In this document: one piece after another, positions 25,441 through 37,290 of the stretch
How positions within the stretch are numbered: position 1 is the stretch's first letter
How the letters are laid out: every line of letters begins with the position of its first letter
Assembly (NCBI GenBank): GCA_036365515.1
Contig: CM070873.1
Span: 45,613,511-45,677,510 of the forward strand
Length of the DNA: 64,000 bases
DNA from: Torymus aiolomorphi
Lineage: Eukaryota > Arthropoda > Insecta > Hymenoptera > Torymidae
Reading direction: 5' to 3'
Notes under the pieces: model-generated
The model's input: the letters and a program-made list of their open reading frames with translations, nothing else
Database searches by the model: none
What the model was told of the DNA's origin: nothing
Position numbers and translations under genes: made by a program

Positions 25441-26819
25441 GAATACTTTCAATTTAAATGGCAAAGGTTGTAATAATATAAAAATGTCATTATTTTTACG
25501 GGGTTTAAATTGCTATGACTATTTCGGTAGAATGATAATCAGATGGTGGAGTAAGTTTATGTAGTTAACGTACTCTATAGATTATTTTGATTTATATCAA
25601 TACGATTTCAAATTGAATCCTGTCATATTTTCGGCAAAAATATTTCCAGCATTTACTTTAGCTTTTACTTGTCATATTTGTCTCAATTAAAATTTCTTAC
25701 GAAAAATAATAACAGCGAGGAAGACTAGAAAAAAAACATCTAAGGTTCTGTTTCCATTTTTTTTTTTATATCACGTGTTGGTTTTTAAGCGAGTTGAAAA
25801 CAGACATACACAAACATACACCCGCACACTAGACTTAATTATGACTACAATTAACAAAAAACTGAGCGGTGATAGCCGTGTCTAGTTGGTAAAATGTCTG
25901 ACTCGCAAGTCGGTAACCCTAGTTCAAGTCCGGGTTCGCAACTTTTCATTCTAAAAAGTTACTATATAGCTCAGTCGTAACTTTAACGCGAAAGGACCAT
26001 TCAATGAGATATCAAAAAAAGTTATAAATAATACTTCAATAATGTTTGACCTTTTGTTACAAAAATGCGAAACGAAGTCACGTAAAAGTTCGTAATCAAT
26101 TTAATATAATTTATTGAACAAATAAAGAAGTTATCTTGAAGAACTTTCTAAATAATGGCTTAAACCGGTTAGCATTGATTTGCATTTCTCCGGGAGCACA
26201 TCCACTATGTAGGATATTATATTTCATTTCATGATAAAATAGCGTTCCACTCATATACGAGATATTATCAATATTCATATTTTTTATTTCAGTGTTTACT
26301 TTATATTTCTTGTTGTATGGAATATTTTTCCATTAAAACTTTTTTTATATCATGCAGTACGTCGGTATCACTGATTTTATTAACGCATAAATAGAAAATT
26401 TGATTTAATATTATTTCCTTATGCTTTTTATGTGACTACACTGATACTGGATTGTTTTTTATTAATATATTTAAACTTGCATTGTTATTATAAACAATCA
26501 ATTATCAGTGGTTTGGCTTTTAATCTATTTACAATTACAATTATTTAAATATACTTTTTCATATGCTAGAGTAACGCGTGTATTATGCTTTTTTTATGAA
26601 AAATACTCGGAATAATCCGATATTACGTATTTGTTACGTATGACACTTAATTTTCACGAATTGAACTATTTAGTATTTCTTTTGAAGTTTTTTACATTCT
26701 ATAATAAAAATATGATTCTATAAAATTTTTAATTAAAAGTTCGTATTACGAAAGCGTATTATATTGGGTTAGCATTTAAATATTTCACCGATTTTTTTTT
26801 TATCTAAACTCCCTATACG
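25441..26819. other. AT-rich sequence containing one tRNA-like stretch
   Basis: Apart from the tRNA-like segment at 25866-25943 I see no gene or repeat. Confidence 0.5.
25866..25943 (+). other. tRNA-like sequence (degenerate, possible SINE head)
   Basis: A possible A-box (GTCTAGTTGGTA), a five-pair anticodon-type stem (CTGAC / GTCGG) and a good B-box (GTTCAAGTCC) inside a pairable T-arm appear in tRNA order. The anticodon loop has six bases instead of seven and the acceptor ends do not pair, so a working tRNA is unlikely. No TIR or target duplication was found around it. Confidence 0.45.
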
Positions 26820-27280
26820 CATGAACCCTGCAGCACATGAAATTCTTCAACCTCTACACAGACGCACAAAAGGCGAAACCTCAATCAGGTTCTTTCACGC
26901 ACCTCTACTTCACTTGTCGCGACACACCGCACAAAAGAGGATTCGCACACGAGCCATCAATCGCAACATCACGTGTAGGTACGTACACATGCGTATAACA
27001 TGCCGTACAGTGGCGATCGAGAAAAGGAGCGAGTCAGGAGCGCGCGCTCGCGTCACGCGAAAGCCGCTCGCGCTGCACTGGCCGGCATTCGAGTTTCGCT
27101 GCTGGTTCTGCCGCTGCTGTTGGTTCTGCACCTATATATAGTACACTGCACACGCCTGGATTATTAAAGTGCGTGCGAGTATGTGTGCGCGTGAGTCTGA
27201 GAGTCGGGGCGAGGGAAAGGCGAACGCGAGATTGATATTACCGAGGCGCGGAAAGTTCGGGGAGACTTTGCGCGGTGATA
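26820..27280. other. CpG-rich patch
   Basis: Contains GAGCGCGCGCTCGCG near 27030-27045 and TATATATAG near 27131. The flanking 27,281-27,842 is of mixed composition with poly-T runs and no gene I can defend. Confidence 0.35.
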
Positions 27281-28621
27281 AGTCGTCGCAAATCTTTTTT
27301 TTTTCTTGCTGAGGTGGATTTATGGGTGGCACTGCGTGAATGCGGAGTTTGAAATTCTTCTTTTTTTTTTTAATGGGAAAGGGCAAGTTTTTAGTGGTGT
27401 TTAAGCGGTTGGTTATAGCGTTTTTCATGGCTTTGAGAGCTAATTTCCGATTGACAGCTATGCATAACTGATGTGAAAAACGTAAAAAAGAAGTTCTTTT
27501 TATTTCATTCAAATAGAAATGAAAAGCTGTAGGTGCACAGTGAAATATCTTATACTGTTGCACTATCACTTCAAAATCAATGACGACACATTCAGTCAAT
27601 TTCGCATGAAGTTAAATCGGACTATGGCTAGTGCGAAAGTCAAACACACTCCGCGGGAAAGCGATTAGGAACGATCGCACAATGAGGTGAATAACTTGCC
27701 CGCGAAAGGCCGGGAAAGTCAGGTGTGATATGTGCGCATGTGTGGCTCATATAGAGCGCGCATAATGCGGATATATACCTGCCCGTATATACGAACGACC
27801 GTTAAATACTCGCAGCTGGAAATCGAGAGGAATATATATATATGTGCAAATCCGCGGACTACAGACAACAACTGGGGTACAAAAACGGACAAAATTTTTT
27901 TTGAGGGCACACCTACCACATAAGGTTTTTTCGGTTCTTTGGGGGTCCCCCAACATGAAAATACTCGTGTACACTCATTATCCGTTGCCAAACTTTTTTG
28001 CCGACGAAATCAATTTTTCTTATGGAAATTTAACATGGGAAAAATGGACGAAAAGTAGTCATTGATGATTAACCAATAGCAAACTATTGAAGAGGTCAAA
28101 CCAAATTTCACAAAAAAGCGATTAAAGTTGAAGAATAGAGCTTTAATTTGAGATGAGAATCGTTAAAATCGGTCGATTCTGTGCACAGCTACGTGAATTT
28201 GAAAATGGCGAATAATGGCGAAAATGAGCGATTTTTTTCAAACCCACGTAATTCTTCAAATTTTTGTCATTTTTCGCCGTTTTCAACTTCACGTAGCTTT
28301 GCACAGAATCGACCGATTTTAACGATTCTCATCTCAAATTAAAGCTCTATTCTTCAACTTTAATCGCTTTTTTGTGGAATTTGGTTTGGCCTCTTCAATA
28401 GTTTGCTATTGGTTAATCATCAATGACTACACTGAGAAAAATGTTGTAGTAAATTTTATTATAACTGTAATAAAAATTACTATAAAGTATAGGAAGGGTG
28501 AGACAAATATACTTTATGCTGCATTTTTATTATAATTGTATGAATAATTACAAAATTTCTTGTAATTTTTATGACAGTTGTTGATTAGAAAGTATTATGA
28601 AATAAAAGAAAAATTGCTATA

Positions 28622-29340
28622 CACGGAGAGAAATTTTGTAGTGAAAATTACAAATATTCGAGACAAAATTACCAGTTTCTATGGTAATGGATGGACAGAC
28701 TGACAATTTCAAACTTTTTACCAAAGTGCCTTGGTAAAATTTTTTTTTAGTTAATTTAAATTAAAAAAATTAACTTTTTTTATCCATATTGATGGATATA
28801 TAGTATTTTAATATAGAAATAGAAACAGAAACAATGATGAAAAAACATTAAACTGAAAAAAATTTTTACGGAAGCGGGATTCGATCCGACGATCTTTGGG
28901 TTGAGAGTCCGACGTTCTACCGACTGCGCCACAGAAGCTGTTACCAACAGTCATTTGAATCGCCGTTATTACTTACTGAAAATATGTGTATTGTTTTCAT
29001 TTTAACGTCGCGCACGCCTCTAGTATGAATCTTCTGAAACACAATAATGCGCAGTGCGCATGCGCGAGTACACAAATACCAGGTTATTTGGTAAAATTTA
29101 TCAGTTTTCTTAGTAAAAATTCTTAGGTTACCTTGTAAAAATGACTAGATCTCAATTTTTACCAGTGTTTCTGGTAATTTTTATTCAGATAATTTGGTAT
29201 TTTTTTAAAGTGGTTATGGTAGTTTTTCTTGGGAAACTTATAAATTGTATTAGAAACCTGGGAATAACACGGCTTTTGACAGTCTGTCCATGCGCTACCA
29301 AGGCACCTTGGTAATTTTTACTCTAAAATTTCTCTCCGTG
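28622..29340. mobile_element. CACKGA-family TIR element, 719 bp, nested in the 28430 element
   Basis: The ends are CACGGAGAGAAATTTTGTAG and its near-inverse ending TTTCTCTCCGTG, each next to TA (28620-28621 and 29341-29342). Similarity continues inward for about 100 bp in blocks, such as TGGACAGACTG at 28692 against CAGTCTGTCCA at 29279. It carries a minus-strand tRNA-like stretch at about 28868-28940. Confidence 0.85.
28868..28940 (-). other. tRNA-like cassette inside the 28622 element
   Basis: On the minus strand it reads GTGGCGCAGTCGGTAGAACG (D-arm and A-box), a loop with CTCTCAA, then GGATCGAATCCC (B-box). The terminal seven-base segments do not pair, so it is a degenerate tRNA derivative. 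The A- and B-boxes could still act as an internal Pol III promoter. Confidence 0.55.
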
Positions 29341-29835
29341 TACACATAGCTAAAACTGTGATATAACAAAATTTAAAATATATGCTTTTAATTTTTATTA
29401 GAATAGAATATAAATTTTATTTTGTAGTGTTTAAATTTTATTTTGTAGCGTATAAATTTTATTCTGTAGCGTATTAAAAATTACTATAAACATAGTAAAA
29501 AGTGCCACATTCAAAAATTGCTACAGGCCATAAGAAAGTTGCTATCTAACATAGTAAAAATTGCTACAACATTAGTACTTTCTGCGCAGATCAAGGCGCC
29601 CACTTGTCTGATTGAGGTTATGTTTCTACGGGAATTTCACTTTGCCTTGCTTTTAAGTTTACAAAACATTCAAAACCTTACTTCAATTATTTTATTTTTA
29701 TATTATGCACATTAATGATAAGTTTCTTTGTGTTATCAAAGTTATTTATTGTCATTATTTAATATTATCTGAAATTTTCTTGAAATCGATGGTTTGACAT
29801 ATACAAGTTCCAAAATTTTACACTCAAGAATCCTA

Positions 29836-29900
29836 TTTGGGTAAGTGGTTAGCGCGTCCGATTGCCGCGGCGAAGGTTGCAGGTTCGATCCCAACGCTCG
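29836..29900 (+). other. tRNA-like cassette inside the 28430 element
   Basis: GTAAGTGGTTAGCGCGTCC resembles a D-arm with an A-box, and GGTTCGATCCC is a near-consensus B-box. About 45 bp upstream and some downstream sequence match the cassette at 54131, so this is a shared piece of element DNA. Confidence 0.6.
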
Positions 29901-30366
29901 TAAAAAAAATATTTTTATTTCTCATTTTAATTTATTTTCACATTAAATATTGTATGATTAGAGTCTGAAAATAGTTCTGAAAACGGGAAGAACGAGAAAA
30001 AATTTAATTTTTTGAAATTTAAGGTCATTCATAAAAATTACTATGTTGCATAGCAAAAATTGTTATAATTTCGATTTGTCCCTCCGTTCCTACAAAATAT
30101 AGTAATTTTTCTTATGTTTATAATAAATTTTACTACATTTCTCTCAGTGTACTTTTCGTCCATTTTTCCCATGTTAAATTTTCATAAGAAAAATTGATTT
30201 TGTCGGCAAAAAAAGTTTGGCAAAGGATAATGAGTGTACACGAGTATTTTCATGTTGGAGGACCCCCAAAGAACCGAAAAAACCTTATGTGGTAGGTGTG
30301 CCCTCAAAAAAAAATTTTTTCCGTTTTTGTACCCCAGTTGTTATCAGTAGTCCGCGGATTTGCACA

Positions 30367-30879
30367 TATACAACGCGAGCGCACGTGCGGGAAATCGCTT
30401 AAGTACTACCTTTGACTGTCGTTTTGAGTGATCGTCGTATAGACGAAGTGCGAAAAGCGCGCGGCCTTCAATGGAACAGCGAGCGGATGTGAGACGACTA
30501 CATCTGCTGTAAGGAATATGAGTTTGCAAAGTATGGTGTAGTTTAGATCGGTTTTTATTGAGCTAGTGGAATGAGTAATTATATGTGCATAGATGTAAAT
30601 TAGATAAAGAGAAACACGATAAATATTCTAATTGCTACTGCGCTACGCGTAATGATAAATAAACTTTGGAGATCATTATTTCATAATAGATACAAATATT
30701 AGTGCAAATAAACAAACACTATGTAAATAAGTATCTAAAGCTTTATTTGTACTTTAAACAAACAAGGCATTGTTTCTCCAAGTATAGAAAATTGTAATCC
30801 GCGCCAAAGATTATTTTACGCAAGTTTATAAAAAATTGACAATTATATAAATAAAAAATCATTGATTACAACGTACTAC
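30367..30879. other. Short CpG-rich block then AT-rich sequence
   Basis: GC-rich to about 30,520, AT-rich after that. No gene seen. Confidence 0.4.
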
Positions 30880-31480
30880 ATGTTTCACGGGTACAACCGT
30901 AACCCCGCAGAACGAGCAGCTTTAGCACGGCACGCCGAACATGTCTATACGCTCCGAAGCACACGAAACCTTCCACTAAAACAATTTCGGTCACATTTGC
31001 CCGCAGCCCCGTCCCCGCGGGCGCGTAATAAAATATCCGCGCCATCAGCTTAATACGCCGCTAAAAGTAACATATTCGCGGACTGCCGCATCATCATCAT
31101 CATCATCATCGCAGTGGACTCGGTTTTCCTCGCGATTAACCATTTAGCGGTGTCCACTTTCGTCGCCTCCCTCTCCCGCGTGCATGTTCCGTTTATCTGT
31201 AGCTGCATGCGCAGGAACCAGCAGTCGAAAGTGTTTTCCATCACGCGCGCACTCGCGCGATGTTTGACTAAACGCGCGGGTGGGGAGGAGAGGGGCGGGT
31301 ACAATTACTTTGCGTTAATACAAATATGCAAATGCGCCGGGGCAGCGGCGCTGGCGCTCGGGTGGATTTACGGTAACTGTCGGCGCGTGTGTTTGCGCGC
31401 CTTCTTTTTTCGACGGCGTATAATAAGTTATGCGCATGCAGATTTCCCGGAGTGCTAGTTCGTCTCTCGGCTATTTTCGA
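30880..31480. other. CpG-rich patch with (CAT)n
   Basis: A run of seven CAT triplets sits at 31089-31110. Dense CpG continues from 31,170 to 31,400. A 114-codon plus frame has no recognisable domain. Confidence 0.4.
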
Positions 31481-31839
31481 AGTACAATTTTCGAGGATTT
31501 TTCTTTTTTTTTATATTAAAAGTTATTTTTGCATAACGCGTAAACACGGTGGCTGATGAAAACTTAATGCATTATCAAAATGGAGGGGAACTAGGATTTT
31601 ATAGGATGCTGACTGGTTTGAATAGATGATGAAACATGGTAAAACGTGTTTTTTGCGCGCTCTCGATAATGCCGGAACGCGTTTACGGCTATAGAATTAT
31701 ATTTTAGTGTCCTATAAATGGTTATTAATTAAATCGCAGTTACTTATTCCGACGTTTGAATGAAAGTTCGAACGGACATTTTTGGGTATAAATATATAAC
31801 TTTTCACTACAAAAATACACTTAAATCGCGAAAAATCTG

Positions 31840-32330
31840 CAGTCGCAAAATACTTCACGACCCTTTGACATCCGCGCGTGCGCATTTCTAAAAGCATTTA
31901 TTTTATTTCCAGCGAAAAACCCTGTCTCTCTCTCCCTTTCTCGCCGCCCACAAAGAGCGCCGTTGATGGGCGCGCCTTTTCGCTCGACCAAATGGACTCG
32001 CGCGTCAAACGTGTGCGCTGCCGGACGTTTGCCGTATTTATGTGAGCCCGTGCTGTTGGACGTTAAAACGCACGCGTGCGCGCGCAAATCATGGCGCGTT
32101 TGCGCCGGAGGGATGCATGGTGCGCTGTTTGCGTTTATTTCGAGGCTCGTGATGCGCGCGCGCGCGCAAATGTTTTGGCCTTTGTGCGCGCGCCGAGGCG
32201 GCGTTTTACGCGGATGTGGACGCGTTTGGCGGGTGTGGGGGAGAGAAAATCGTGTCTTTTGGCGCGAGGTGAGTCTCTCGCGGGTATGGTTATATGTGGA
32301 TATACGATCGATGTATTTTTGGGAATGAGG
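31840..32330. other. CpG-rich patch with alternating CG run
   Basis: Contains GCGCGCGCGCGCGC at 32153-32167 and many short CG repeats. Overlapping frames (121 and 94 codons plus, 88 minus) look like low-stop-density GC-rich DNA. Confidence 0.4.
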
Positions 32331-33099
32331 TACTTAGTCCGAGGTTTAGATCTTCTTTAAAATTGATGTGATAATATGTTGCGGATAAAATTGTGTTTTT
32401 TTAATAATGTAGGAGTGTCATTTTTTGAAACCGAATCAGTGTGTTTAATAATACTAGGATTGAAATGAAATACTGCGCTATAGTATAAAGAGTTCTTTAT
32501 CACCTAATTTATCGGAAGTTTCCCATTTATATAGCTACCAATTTATTTGGAATATTATAATATACTAATTTATGCTTATTAATACATAATTTTCCTAAAT
32601 CTATTCATAAAGTATATCATATAGGCATGCAAAATGTACATTATAATATTAATGCTCTACAGTGTTTCAATTTTAACGCTTATTAACAAATTCTTAAAGT
32701 TTATAAGATCCACATGTTTTTCCACGCCGTTATCATCTCGACACTGATAGAAAGAAATATTTGAGGCAAATGCGCGATTCATTTGAAAGGCGATTTTTTC
32801 AAGTATTTGACCTAAATGAATAATTCTTAACAGTTACAAAATATTCATTAACAGTTAATGCGCGATCGCTTTTTGCCGCAAGCGTTACTTTAATCAAATC
32901 ATCCATTCTTTAACTGTTAATGCACCTGCATTTGACTGAATTCAAATATATATTTATTAACAGTTAAACCGGCGACTTTGGATCAAATGAATCTTTCTAT
33001 CAGTGGACGAAACATCGATTAAAATCTCCCCATTTATATAACATACGTACCGAACTTTATTACTATATACAACAGCACATATCGAAAACGCGAACCCAA
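32331..33099. other. AT-rich sequence around a short TIR element
   Basis: Holds the 264-bp element at 32742-33005. Nothing else is recognisable. Confidence 0.5.
32742..33005. mobile_element. CACKGA-family MITE, 264 bp
   Basis: The ends are CACTGATAGAAAGA and its inverse TCTTTCTATCAGTG. The flanking dinucleotide is GA on both sides instead of TA. The body carries four copies of the word TAACAGTTA or TAACTGTTA. There is no tRNA-like stretch. Confidence 0.75.
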
Positions 33100-33560
33100 G
33101 CAAAATGAAACTCGGTATCGACAAAAATCGTCGAAATTCCAAAATCGACTACCGCGAAGCCAATACAGTAATGTTCACGGCGGCCGCGGCTGCCCAGAAT
33201 TCCCCTCGCGTGCACGCAGCGCCTCTCGTAAAGAGGCCCGACCGGACTGTCATCATTTTCGGAGCACGGGGGTGGGCGGTCCAGTGGTATGCGCGCGTGA
33301 ATGTCAGCTCGTATAAGCTTGAGGTGCGCGCGAGCGCGCGTAAACGCGATTTATTGCAGCGCGTGTGCGTGCATGCGCGCGTAGAGGAGAACGGTATAGA
33401 ATACGCGTGGGCGATGCGCTTGAACGCGCGAAAATTGAGTGCGGCCGGCGGGTCAGATGCTATATAGGTAGTCCGATATTTTTCAGAACGTGTGTTGTGG
33501 AGAAGTGATCCGCAGGGTTTCTGCGTGTGTATGTGGGAGCCGCGTGCATGTTGTATATAG
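33100..33560. other. CpG-rich patch with TATA-like string
   Basis: Dense CpG, including GCGCGCGAGCGCGCG near 33326-33340. TATATAGG at 33461 is followed by TTTCAGAAC with its A at 33485. That is 24 bp downstream, slightly short for a TATA-initiator pair. Confidence 0.35.
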
Positions 33561-33959
33561 GTTGTAGCGTTGTTTTTTCATGTGCTCACGAAGCGTAAAC
33601 GATCGTTATAAAAAATTTCGAGCATTTTCTTTTATCTTTTTAGTTGTCATTAATGTTATGGTTATACCTATAGTATTTGGGTGTTTATGAAAACATTGAG
33701 TCTGACGATGTATTAAATTGATCGTATCGTGTTCAAAATGTAATCAAGCGATTGCAAATAATTAAACTGCCTTTTTGTCGCGTTTTTCTTGACAATAAAC
33801 ATTGGTTTTAATTTTTGATGAAACATCACTTTGAATATCGCGTTATGCCCACAAATGAATATTATAATTATTAATTTGTCGCGTTTATTATTTCACTAAC
33901 TTTATTACACATAACATATGATATTTTGTAATCGTAAAATACTCATTACAATAATCCGA

Positions 33960-34600
33960 TTTTACGGAACGAATAAAACAAGCGCCTTAGCGGCCCATTC
34001 GAATTCAAAGGAAATGGAGTAGGTGCTAAAAAGCGGCGCGCAAACTTCATATATATACGCGGTAGACGCCCCGTCCCAACGTGAGTGAGAGAGGAATAAA
34101 AAAAAGTAAACCTCGAGGACGAGGAACAGCGCGCGCGGGGGGATGAAAAGCCGCGACGGGTGGAAAATTATGCCCTCCGAATGCCGGCTCGCACGGCCGC
34201 GTAAAGCCTCGGGGATATGAGCCCATTATCCGTCGCCTCCCGTATGTGAGAGTGCAGCGGGAGCGAGCGGACATATATAGACACGCGCGTGCGCCATTTG
34301 AGCGGCGATAATCTTATCGGAGATTCGTCGCGCGCTTTTTAACGGCTCTTCATTGTGCAAGTGCGCACACGGATCAAACGCGCGCCGTGCAATGGGAAGG
34401 GGATAGTGTGGCTGGAGTGGCACGAATGGAGAGGACCCGCACCTTGACGCTCTTTATGAAGTTTTGCGAAACGCGCTCGTGTAGTAGTAGAGAGAGATGG
34501 CCGAGCGAGCGCATGTAAAAGAGCTTTTTGATGTATAAAACATTAGGGTGGCCTTGTAGGAGAGAGCGACCATTTATGAGAACGTTGCTTTTTCCTCCGA
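33960..34600. other. CpG-rich patch
   Basis: GC-rich with TATATATACGCGG near 34051-34063 and GACATATATAGAC near 34270. No initiator at the right spacing on either strand was found. Confidence 0.35.
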
Positions 34601-35109
34601 TATTGGTCGTTTTTCCTGGAAGTCGTTCTAAAGTGGATTTTTGTTATTCCTAAAGATATTTCGCATTGTGATTCTGAATGCGGGCTCTTTTTAGGAGAAA
34701 TTACGTTTTGCTATATGTGGAAATGAGTTTTTTGATACTTTTATATTTTTCTGTTCTATATTATATAGTTTATTATATTATACACTTAAACAAATTGTGG
34801 ATTCCAGTAACCAACAAATTGGGTACTACAACCATCTGAGCTGGGTAAAAAACATAGAACCAAGAGGATAGTTAATAACCAACTTAAAAGCTATAGCGAT
34901 GTAAAAACGGTTGTTGGAACCAATATCACTTCGTTAATTTAACTTATCTTTTGGTTGTTAATATTTATTCGGCAAGTATAATATTGTTCGACACAATTGA
35001 AACTCTTCGTAACTAAAATATTATACGTTTCTAAAAAAAATCACATCTATACTTTATCATTCAATTAATCACTCCCAAAGACAATGAAAATAATTTTACG
35101 TCATGCACC

Positions 35110-35572
35110 TCTCCTCCTGCGTAAGTAAAAAATACTTGACATTTCGCTACATTTCCATCACGCTTTAACCTTTTGTCATCTCCATTCTCGCCATCAGCTG
35201 CAGAGAAATAGGTGAAAAGGAACTCGTTTTGGGGTGGCGTTGACGACGACAGCGCGCGATTGAGATTCGCTTCAGCTCGACGCGCGCCCCATCATTCTTC
35301 CGGCTGGAATTTCAAATTTCCGTTTTCGTCTCTCCTCCCTTCAGTTTTGCAGTCCGCACGTGACACACACACACATCCATGCGTTACACTTGGTCGCGTA
35401 TACAAAGCATCAGGAAGAGAGAGAGAGAGAGAGAGAGAGAAAGGGGTACAGAGTTTTCCGAGGTGGTAGCTGTGGCGACTAATTACATTAGCATTGAGCG
35501 CTGCAAGTTTGCCTATTTCCTCGCTAACGCATTGTGCAGTGAGCGGGAGCGAGAGGAGAAGAGAGATGGACC

Positions 35573-35607
<35 letters not shown>

Positions 35608-36050
35608 AAAAGCGGAACAACCAAGACAAGTCTCGAGATTCGCTGGGCGAGATTGGTCTGGCCGCGTGTTTATTGCCTCGTGAATTACTGCCTGGGATAC
35701 CTCCGCTCCTCCGCCTCCTCCGCATCCTCCTCCTGCTCCTCCTTCTCCTCATTCTCTTCCTATATATATATATACTCCTTTGTCTCACTTCTTTGTCTCT
35801 CTTTGTTCACGTCTGCGCTCGCGCGCGCGCGGCTTTCATTTCATGCGCGCGTTTCCACTGCTACTTGTTTGAGAGTGGAATATTAGTTTTCTCATTACGA
35901 CAAGCGCGCGCTTTTTCTTTTCTCGCGAATTCATTATCACGATATCGAATAAAGTTGTGCCGCATTGGACCGGATAGTGAGAGGTGTATACGTAGTGAGA
36001 AAGAAGATAAATGTAAATATAATTGAACACAACTTCTCCGTAATGTCGAT
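35110..36050. other. CpG-rich patch with GA tracts and CTCC repeats
   Basis: GA tracts lie at 35415-35441 and 35575-35603, CTCC/CTCCTC repeats at 35701-35760, TATATATATATA at about 35761-35773, and an alternating CG run at 35820-35830. Two long frames here (215 and 130 codons) are mostly Arg-Glu, Leu-Leu and Ser-Ser translations of these tracts. Confidence 0.45.
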
Positions 36051-37290
36051 GGAGACTGTTCCTTACGGTTCATATTGCAGATAAGAAAGTTGATTGAAGA
36101 ACATTAACATTTTTAGTATAATTACGTTATTCTTGTCAGAGATTTTATACGTAATACGTGAATCGTGGCTATCCTTTACACTATAATACGTTTTGCGTAC
36201 TTCCAGGACATCATTATTGCGTAATATAGTTTTGGGAACTTTCTGGTGTTAAGTCGTAAAAACAAATTGACGGTATAAACTTCTATATGAGGGAATAGGA
36301 TTTTAAGTACTCACGGGTCACTGGATAGGAATGAATCTAAGCGATAGCTTATCATAGTATGGTTTCCTTACCTGAAACAGAAAAAAAGTTAATAATTAGT
36401 TAGTTACAGAAAAATACGTTTAAAAATTATTATCAGTAAAATGAAATGATCGAATATTAAATGATCCAGACATAAATGCAATTATTCGTTTGCATTTATA
36501 CTTTATAGAATTTTCAATGTAGAGGAACTAATCGATCATGATTTTCATCACGCAGCTTCGTTGCTGCTGTACTTATTCGGTATCATATCGGTGAATGCTG
36601 CTTTAATCAAGCGCCCGTAAACATAGAATGGGGTAGTAGGAATATTCCGCCGATGGATGACCAATGCGCGTATACCCAGTCCGGTCATGATTAATATTTG
36701 CCCTCAGTCGGTCAAAACACAGTGAGTAGACGCACGAGCGAAGATCATTCATAAGTGTATATGTCACTGTTACGATGAATTCCATTTGACAAAACAGTGC
36801 AATTATTTATACATTACATCCTCCGTGATTAAATAGATTAGATTATTTTTACCATGGATTTGTTATTCTAATTTTGCATTAAATAGTTAGATACAAATTT
36901 TAATTTAATTCAAACAATATTTTTGCACATTTTGTTATTTGTTTTGTTTTTTAATAAAATAGAAATGTAACGGATAAAGCTGTTTTAATTAACGTCGCTC
37001 CATTACTTTTTTCATACAACTATTGTTTATTAAATGAAGATCCTAGTACAATGAAAAAGATACTTTCATATTATATTACGAAGCTTTTTTGACTAATGGA
37101 CTGCCTAAATATAGACGCAACGCCGAACTAAACATTATATTGATTACATCTAATATATAAGAACAGCATTTCAGGATATTTTAAGAAAATTACAGTACAT
37201 CGAACACAGCCAATCTAAAGTTAAGAAAGCTTCGTCCAACATATAATTTACAGCATTCACTAGCACAAATCAAATAAATAGCGTCTTATA
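36051..37290. other. AT-rich sequence, no gene seen
   Basis: A 60-codon minus frame at 36603-36785 is the only open stretch and has no recognisable features. Confidence 0.5.

Larger units (their letters stand above)
28430..30149. mobile_element. CACKGA-family TIR element, 1720 bp, carrying a tRNA-like cassette
   Basis: The ends are CACTGAGAAAAATGTTGTAG and, inverted, CACTGAGAGAAATGTAGTAA. The flanking TA (28428-28429 and 30150-30151) is a genuine duplication, because the intact left arm of the host palindrome shows the uninterrupted site with a single TA (near 28057-28058). The interior is AT-rich with many GTAAAAATT-type words. It includes a further nested element (28622-29340) and a tRNA-like stretch at 29836-29900. 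No transposase frame remains. Confidence 0.87.
27843..30366. mobile_element. Foldback element split by a nested insertion
   Basis: The outer palindrome has ends TGTGCAAATCCGCGGACTAC and its inverse, flanked by TA at 27841-27842 and 30367-30368, with the centre near 28240. The right arm is interrupted by the element at 28430-30149. Subtracting that leaves a palindrome of about 0.8 kb. Its arms match closely through the left half (27843-28237) and the right half (28245-28429 plus 30152-30366). There is no transposase frame. Confidence 0.88.

Noticed and set aside
24798..25473. Frames of 206 codons (plus) and 197 codons (minus) over the same DNA
   Set aside because: Both are driven by CT/GA tracts and GC content. 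Neither shows a domain, and overlapping long frames on both strands point to composition.
27132..27599. A 155-codon minus frame
   Set aside because: Includes a poly-Lys run translated from poly-T and no domain.
28868..28940. Functional tRNA gene on the minus strand
   Set aside because: Acceptor ends do not pair and the anticodon stem is imperfect. It also lies inside a TIR element.
35379..36026. A 215-codon plus frame
   Set aside because: Its body is Arg-Glu, Leu and Ser runs translated from GA and CTCC repeats.
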